NCBI GenBank assembly: GCA_017483985.1
Contig: JAFUUB010000107.1
Coordinates: 1-10,187, forward strand
Length of the DNA: 10,187 nt
Source: Bacteroidales bacterium
GTDB taxonomy: Bacteria; Bacteroidota; Bacteroidia; Bacteroidales; UBA932
Reading direction: 5' to 3'
Positions 6,687-10,187 of this stretch are shown here, piece by piece. A program made the translations under genes and the position numbers. A model generated the notes under the pieces. It was not told the DNA's origin and did not search any database. It saw only the letters and a program-made list of their open reading frames with translations. Positions within the stretch are counted from its first letter, which is position 1. Every line of letters begins with the position of its first letter.

Positions 6687-8243
6687 TTATCGGATTGCGT
6701 TGGGGTCATAGTTGCCGTCGGCGTCGATGAAATCCGCGCCGATCAGCTGTTCGAGGCTGGATTTGGCCACCAGGAAATTGTAGATAGCCTGGCTGCGGGC
6801 GAGTTGGGACTGGGTCAGCACCAGCTGGGCGTCGTTCAGGTCGGTCAGGGTGCTCTTGCCCACCTCGAAGGACTTGGCGGACACGTCGTACGCCTTCTGG
6901 GCCAGTCCGACCGCCTCCGTGGCGGCGTCATGGCTCTTCTTGGCCGTTTCCATCGAATTGAGATACTGGCGGATGCCGATCTTCAGCTGCCGCTCGGTCT
7001 GGATCTTCTGGAGCTCGAGTTCGGTCTGCTGGACCCGGGCCTGCTTGACGGCATGGTAACGCTGGCCGCCGGCGAAGATCGGAATGCTCAGGCTCAAGCC
7101 GGCGAAGGAATACGGGGTCCACTTGTACTGGCTGAACTTGAAGTCGTCGTTCATGGACATGAAGTTGAAGGCGAAGCTGGCGGACAGGGTCGGCAGGTTG
7201 GCGAACTGCTGCACCCGCACGGACTTGGCCAGCATCTCGGCCTGGAGCTCCAGCTGGCGCATCGTCGTGTTGTTCGACAGGTCGGCCTGCTCCCCTTCGT
7301 GCAAGTCGCGGAACATCGTGTCAGCGTAATCGCCCAGTTCCCCGGCCACGTCGATGGCCCGGTCCAGGTCCACGCCCATGACGGCCTTGAGCTGCCACAG
7401 GGCCAGCATCACGCTGTTCTCGGCGTTGTAGACATTCGGAATGGCGTTGGCCATGGTCGAGGCGGCCCGGGAAAGCTCCAGTTCGGAAGCCTTCTGGACC
7501 TTGTAGCGACGCTCGGTCTGCTCGAAATTGGCCTTGGCATTCTCGTAGACATTCTTGTAGACGTTGAACCCTTCCTTTGCGAAAAGGACGGCGTAGAAGG
7601 CCTGCTTGACCTGGGTCACCATGTCCAGGCGGGAGGAACGGGCCTGTTCGACCGCCAGTTCGACCTGGTCGCCGGACAGTTTGATGCTCTCCCAGAGCTG
7701 GGCGTTGACCAGCGGCATGCCGGCGCTGATACCGAAGGAATAGGTGTTCATACGGCCGACTTCGAACCCGCCGTCGTTGTCGCTGGTGTTCTCGGCCGGT
7801 TTCGGGACGTAGGGCGTCACCTGGCCAGGGTGCAGGGCCACCAGCTGGTTGATGTAGTGCATCACCGGCTCGAGGATGCCGGCCATCATGCCGGCCATGC
7901 CGCCGCCGGACGAGCTCTCGCTGTCATCGGAGGAGGAACTGCCCATGTACATCACCTGTTTCTTGATGGTACGCTGGTAGGAGCCGGAACCGCTCACCTG
8001 CGGGAACAGGGAAGCGTAGGTGCCCTTGCGGGCATATTCCTGGCGGGTGATTTCCTGGTCTGCGACCTGGACGGCTACATTTTCGCTGAGGGCGATCCTC
8101 AGGGCCTGGTCCAGGGTCAGGACTACGGTATCGGAAGATGCCGGAACCGCTTCCGGCTGGATGTCCGTCCGGTATTGCGCTCCCGCGCTGAAGGACGAAA
8201 GAATCGCGCCGCATAGCAGGATGGCGCGCATGAAATGCTTCAT
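6687..8243 (-). CDS. TolC-family outer membrane efflux channel protein
   Basis: This 518-residue outer membrane factor should form the trimeric exit duct of the tripartite pump. A signal peptide (about 1-23, ending FSAGAQ) has no lipobox, so unlike OprM-type factors it is probably not acylated. Two OEP repeats are visible. The first runs from LTLDQALRIALSENVAVQVA (42-61) through the first outer membrane strand pair and helices to ~285. The second runs from LSNNTTMRQLELQAEMLAKS (322-341) through the second strand pair (SLSIPIFAGG, 384-393) to a long helix ending near 500. Between the first two strands (SYQRTIKKQVMY and NTYSFGISAGMPL) sits an unusually long loop, about residues 100-164, with a Ser/Asp run and a Gly/Met-rich stretch. 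The gene ends in tandem TAA codons and leads the operon, 15 bp ahead of the adaptor. MKHFM at 8243 is preferred over the internal Met5 because it supplies the basic n-region. Confidence 0.95.
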   Translation of the reverse strand: MKHFMRAILLCGAILSSFSAGAQYRTDIQPEAVPASSDTVVLTLDQALRIALSENVAVQVADQEITRQEYARKGTYASLFPQVSGSGSYQRTIKKQVMYMGSSSSDDSESSSGGGMAGMMAGILEPVMHYINQLVALHPGQVTPYVPKPAENTSDNDGGFEVGRMNTYSFGISAGMPLVNAQLWESIKLSGDQVELAVEQARSSRLDMVTQVKQAFYAVLFAKEGFNVYKNVYENAKANFEQTERRYKVQKASELELSRAASTMANAIPNVYNAENSVMLALWQLKAVMGVDLDRAIDVAGELGDYADTMFRDLHEGEQADLSNNTTMRQLELQAEMLAKSVRVQQFANLPTLSASFAFNFMSMNDDFKFSQYKWTPYSFAGLSLSIPIFAGGQRYHAVKQARVQQTELELQKIQTERQLKIGIRQYLNSMETAKKSHDAATEAVGLAQKAYDVSAKSFEVGKSTLTDLNDAQLVLTQSQLARSQAIYNFLVAKSSLEQLIGADFIDADGNYDPNAIR

Positions 8244-8373
8244 AAATGTATCGTGTACTTTCTGGGTTTACTGGTCTGGCGCGTCTGTCGCGACGCGCGC
8301 GTCATTGCCGCAAAATGCATACCGAAGAATCCGACTTATTGGCCGAATTCCGATCTTTTTTTAGGAAAAACGT
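8244..8373 (-). promoter_or_regulatory. Spacer expected to hold the efflux-operon promoter
   Basis: This 130-bp gap separates the HAD gene stop from the outer membrane factor start, both on the minus strand, and is the only sizeable gap before the operon. Reading the minus strand there is no exact TAnnTTTG; the nearest are TATGCATTTTG (about 8312-8322) and TACATTTA, which is too close to the ATG. An A run (8356-8362) lies near the HAD end. No convincing intrinsic terminator for the lgt-HAD unit is seen, so readthrough into the efflux operon is possible. The start is not preceded by a Shine-Dalgarno sequence. Confidence 0.4.
8279..8303. promoter_or_regulatory. Cluster of GCGCGTC/GACGCGC half-sites, candidate operator or leader hairpin
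   Basis: Within 25 bp there are three copies of one heptamer: GCGCGTC at 8279-8285, its reverse complement GACGCGC at 8292-8298, and GCGCGTC again at 8297-8303. The first two form a 7-bp stem with a 6-nt loop; the second and third form a perfect 12-bp palindrome GACGCGCGCGTC (8292-8303). An inner palindrome GTCGCGAC lies at 8287-8294. The block lies 36-60 bp before the outer membrane factor start, where a repressor site or a 5' UTR hairpin would act. Function is inferred only from symmetry and position. Confidence 0.4.
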
Positions 8374-9150
8374 TTAAAGCAAACCGAAATGGGACAACGC
8401 CTTCCGGATTCCGTCATCATCCACCCCGGCCGTGACATAATCCGCCGAAGCCTTGACGTCATCCTCGGCATTGCCCATGGCCACGCCGATTCCGGCGAAA
8501 CGCAGCATGCTGATATCATTCCCGCCGTCACCGAAAGCGATGATTTCCTCCCGCTTCAGGCCGATTTTTTCCAAGATGCAGGCGATGGCGGACGCCTTGG
8601 AGGCCTGGGCGGGGACGGCATCCACGAAATCCGGATGCCAGCGGGGCCAGGCGGTATCCGGCACATGGGGAAGATAGTGCCGCTCCAACTGCTCCGGCGT
8701 GATATAGACCGTATACTGATAGACCTCGTTGTTCCGGACCATGTCAACCAGCGGAACGGTCGGAAAAGCCGGAACATGGATCATCTTGTTGCACCGGGCC
8801 GTGATGTCGTTCTGCAGGTTGATGCCCATCCCGTCCGCCAGGAAAGCGACGGCCGCGAAGCCTTCCCGTTCCGAGATCTCCGCGATCCGGACGGCGGCTT
8901 CCCGGGGCAGCGGCGCACTGTAGATCACCTCGCCGTCGAGGGTGACGAGGCTGCCGTTCATCGTGATGTACCCGTCGAAGGGATAGTCTTTCAGGTTGCG
9001 GATCAGGCCCTGGGGACGGCCGCTGGAGATGTAGAGCCGAATCCCCTTGCGCCGCAGCGCATCGAGGGCCTCCAGGACTTCATCGCGGATTTCCGCATCA
9101 TGGAAACCCACCAGGGTGCCGTCGATGTCGAAAAAGGCGGCCTTGATCAT
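8374..9150 (-). CDS. HAD-superfamily phosphatase, Cof type (subfamily IIB)
   Basis: This 258-residue soluble hydrolase probably dephosphorylates a small phosphorylated metabolite such as a sugar phosphate or flavin nucleotide; the substrate cannot be told from sequence. Motif I is FFDIDGT with nucleophile Asp8 and acid/base Asp10. Motif II is YISSGRPQG with Ser42-Ser43. Lys185 fits motif III. Motif IV is GDGGND (207-212), followed by AMGNA (224-228), the usual Cof signature. The cap at about 80-180 is the IIB insert. Its ATG overlaps the lgt TGA by 4 bp (ATGA, 9147-9150), which implies translational coupling to lgt. A link to lipoprotein maturation is not obvious; the pair may simply share an operon. 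The gene ends 130 bp before the efflux operon on the same strand. Confidence 0.95.
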   Translation of the reverse strand: MIKAAFFDIDGTLVGFHDAEIRDEVLEALDALRRKGIRLYISSGRPQGLIRNLKDYPFDGYITMNGSLVTLDGEVIYSAPLPREAAVRIAEISEREGFAAVAFLADGMGINLQNDITARCNKMIHVPAFPTVPLVDMVRNNEVYQYTVYITPEQLERHYLPHVPDTAWPRWHPDFVDAVPAQASKASAIACILEKIGLKREEIIAFGDGGNDISMLRFAGIGVAMGNAEDDVKASADYVTAGVDDDGIRKALSHFGLL

Positions 9151-10022
9151 TTGGCGTGGGCGTAGTGCGTCTGCTCCTTCACGGGCTTTTCCGGATGGAC
9201 CGCCCGGGCGGGAATCTTCTTTTTCCAGGCATACCAGAGGAAGAAGATGCCGAGCAGGATGAAGGGGATGCTCAGGAGCTGACCCATGTTCAGGGCCATA
9301 CCCTCCTCGAAACCGACCTGCGGCTCCTTGATGAACTCAATCAGGAAACGGGCGCCGAAGCAGCCGATGAAGAACAGGCCGATGAAGGTGCCGCGATACA
9401 GTTTGTCGAGTTTCGTCTTGTACAGCCCCAGCAGCAAGAACCCGAGCAGCAGGTAGCTGCCGGCCTCGTACAACTGGGTCGGGTGCTTCGGTTCGGTCTC
9501 GCCGCGCAGGTCGAAGATAAAGCCCCACGGAAGCGAGGTGACGTCACCGTAAATCTCTGAATTGAAAAGGTTTCCGAGACGGATGAACGCACCGGCGAAG
9601 GCCACGGCGATGCACAGGTGGTCCAGCAGCCAGACAAAATCGAAATCGTTCCTCTTCCCGTATTTCCGGGCATACCACCACATGGCCAGCAGCAGGGCGA
9701 TCGTACCGCCGTGACTGGCCAGGCCGCCCTTCCAAGGCATGAAGATCTCCAGGAACCCCTCCCAGGAGCCCAGGTAGTAATCCGGCTGGTAGAACAGGCA
9801 ATGCCCCAGGCGGGCGCCCACGATCGTACCGATCAGCAGGGTGAAGAGCAGGGAATCCAGGAGTTTCTCGTCGATCTTTTCGCGGCGGAAGAAATATTGG
9901 AAAATGTACCAGCCCAGCACGAATCCGGCCACGAACAGGAGGCCGTACCAGCGGAGCTCGAATCCGCCGAGCCGGAAAATCACCGGATCCACATGCCAGT
10001 GGACGAAAAGCAATTCAGTCAT
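9147..10022 (-). CDS. lgt: Prolipoprotein diacylglyceryl transferase
   Basis: This inner-membrane enzyme moves the diacylglyceryl group of phosphatidylglycerol to the lipobox cysteine of prelipoproteins, the first step of lipoprotein maturation. The 291-residue product has about seven membrane helices. Family features are PVIFRLGGFELRWYGLLF (13-30), GGLASHGG (99-106, with His104 matching the E. coli HGG region), the signature GAFIRLGNLFNSEIYG (144-159, with Arg148, Asn151, Asn154 and Glu156), HPTQLYEA (180-187) and GARFLIEFIKEPQ (223-235, with Arg225 and Glu229). The start at 10022 aligns with known Lgt N-termini. An in-frame ATG at 10070 would add 16 residues read through the terminator hairpin and is less likely. 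It lies downstream of pgk and overlaps the HAD gene by 4 bp. The C-terminal tail (from ~265) is Lys-rich and cytoplasmic. Confidence 0.97.
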   Translation of the reverse strand: MTELLFVHWHVDPVIFRLGGFELRWYGLLFVAGFVLGWYIFQYFFRREKIDEKLLDSLLFTLLIGTIVGARLGHCLFYQPDYYLGSWEGFLEIFMPWKGGLASHGGTIALLLAMWWYARKYGKRNDFDFVWLLDHLCIAVAFAGAFIRLGNLFNSEIYGDVTSLPWGFIFDLRGETEPKHPTQLYEAGSYLLLGFLLLGLYKTKLDKLYRGTFIGLFFIGCFGARFLIEFIKEPQVGFEEGMALNMGQLLSIPFILLGIFFLWYAWKKKIPARAVHPEKPVKEQTHYAHAK

Positions 10023-10057
10023 AACAAAACAGCCGGACCCGCTGATGGGTCCGGCTG
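10023..10057 (-). terminator. Intrinsic terminator between pgk and lgt
   Basis: CAGCCGGACCC (10030-10040) pairs perfectly with GGGTCCGGCTG (10047-10057) around a 6-nt loop, an 11-bp GC-rich stem. On the minus strand it is followed at once by TTTTGTT (10029-10023), a classic intrinsic terminator for pgk. The T tract abuts the lgt ATG at 10022, so lgt needs either readthrough or a promoter within this short interval. On the plus strand the stem is followed by an A-rich tail, which rules out that direction. Confidence 0.85.
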
Positions 10058-10065
10058 CAAATATA
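10058..10065 (-). promoter_or_regulatory. Candidate -7 element (TATATTTG) for lgt
   Basis: On the minus strand TATATTTG matches the Bacteroidota TAnnTTTG -7 consensus exactly. It lies 36 bp before the lgt ATG and directly before the hairpin, so a transcript would begin inside or next to the hairpin. No clear -33 TTG element is visible upstream at the expected spacing, so this may be chance in an AT-rich spot. Confidence 0.3.
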
Positions 10066-10076
10066 GCCATAATATT

Positions 10077-10187
10077 TTAATCCTGGATGGCTGCGATGCC
10101 CGGGAGGATCTTGCCTTCGATGGCCTCGAGCATGGCGCCGCCGCCGGTGGAGACGTAGCTCACCTTGTCGGCATAGCCCATCTGGGT
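10077..10187 (-). CDS. pgk: Phosphoglycerate kinase, C-terminal end (partial)
   Basis: The last 36 codons of a gene entering from the right edge read [20 protein letters not shown] and end LPGIAAIQD before TAA at 10077-10079. The STGGGA segment followed by a Leu/Glu-rich helix and LPGI is the C-terminal signature of phosphoglycerate kinase, the glycolytic enzyme that makes ATP from 1,3-bisphosphoglycerate; the glycine run belongs to the nucleotide-binding domain. The usual Ser after GGGA is Met here, a mild change. A strong terminator follows, 20 bp after the stop. The N-terminal part lies outside the window. Confidence 0.93.
   Translation of the reverse strand, partial: TQMGYADKVSYVSTGGGAMLEAIEGKILPGIAAIQD

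Noticed and set aside
5742..8216. Plus-strand open frame of 824 codons across the adaptor and outer membrane factor genes
   Set aside because: It spans two real minus-strand genes and their junction, has a low-complexity His/Gly/Asp/Val-rich composition and no family signature. The genes on the other strand have signal peptides and clear domains.
8389..9165. Plus-strand open frame of 258 codons opposite the HAD gene
   Set aside because: It is antisense to a gene with all HAD motifs and its product shows no recognisable family.

Overview
The window looks like chromosomal DNA of a GC-rich Bacteroidota member, probably in Bacteroidales. The support is protein-level resemblance, the absence of convincing Shine-Dalgarno sequences before the genes, a TAnnTTTG-type (-7) motif before lgt, and an outer membrane factor/adaptor/RND pump set of the kind common in this phylum. 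No 16S or other definitive marker is present, so the lineage is an inference. Intergenic DNA is visibly AT-richer than the genes.

Layout: positions 1-322 hold no convincing gene. They are AT-rich and contain several short direct and inverted repeats, and the right end is the leader of the next gene. Positions 323-2158 (+) encode a three-domain Xaa-Pro aminopeptidase (M24B) with all metal ligands intact. Convergent to it, on the minus strand, is a four-gene unit read as outer membrane factor (8243-6687), lipoprotein periplasmic adaptor (6671-5631), HAE-1-type RND pump (5624-2502) and a 97-residue protein (2482-2189) that resembles PII/DUF3240-type small proteins. The gaps are 15, 6 and 19 bp, so this is one operon. 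It ends at a hairpin that overlaps the end of the aminopeptidase gene. Upstream of the operon is a 130-bp spacer with a cluster of GCGCGTC/GACGCGC half-sites. No regulator gene lies beside it in the window.

Further right, also on the minus strand, are the last 36 codons of pgk (entering from the right edge), a strong intrinsic terminator, lgt, and a Cof-type HAD phosphatase whose start overlaps the lgt stop by 4 bp. Lgt would modify lipoproteins, including the adaptor encoded nearby.

Most of the content is ordinary housekeeping and efflux. The points most worth a second look are the PII-like small gene at the end of the efflux operon, the half-site cluster in front of that operon, the in-frame ATG that would carry translation through the pgk/lgt terminator hairpin, and the long Ser/Asp/Gly/Met-rich loop in the outer membrane factor. 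I see no CRISPR array, RNA gene, insertion sequence or clearly new defence system.
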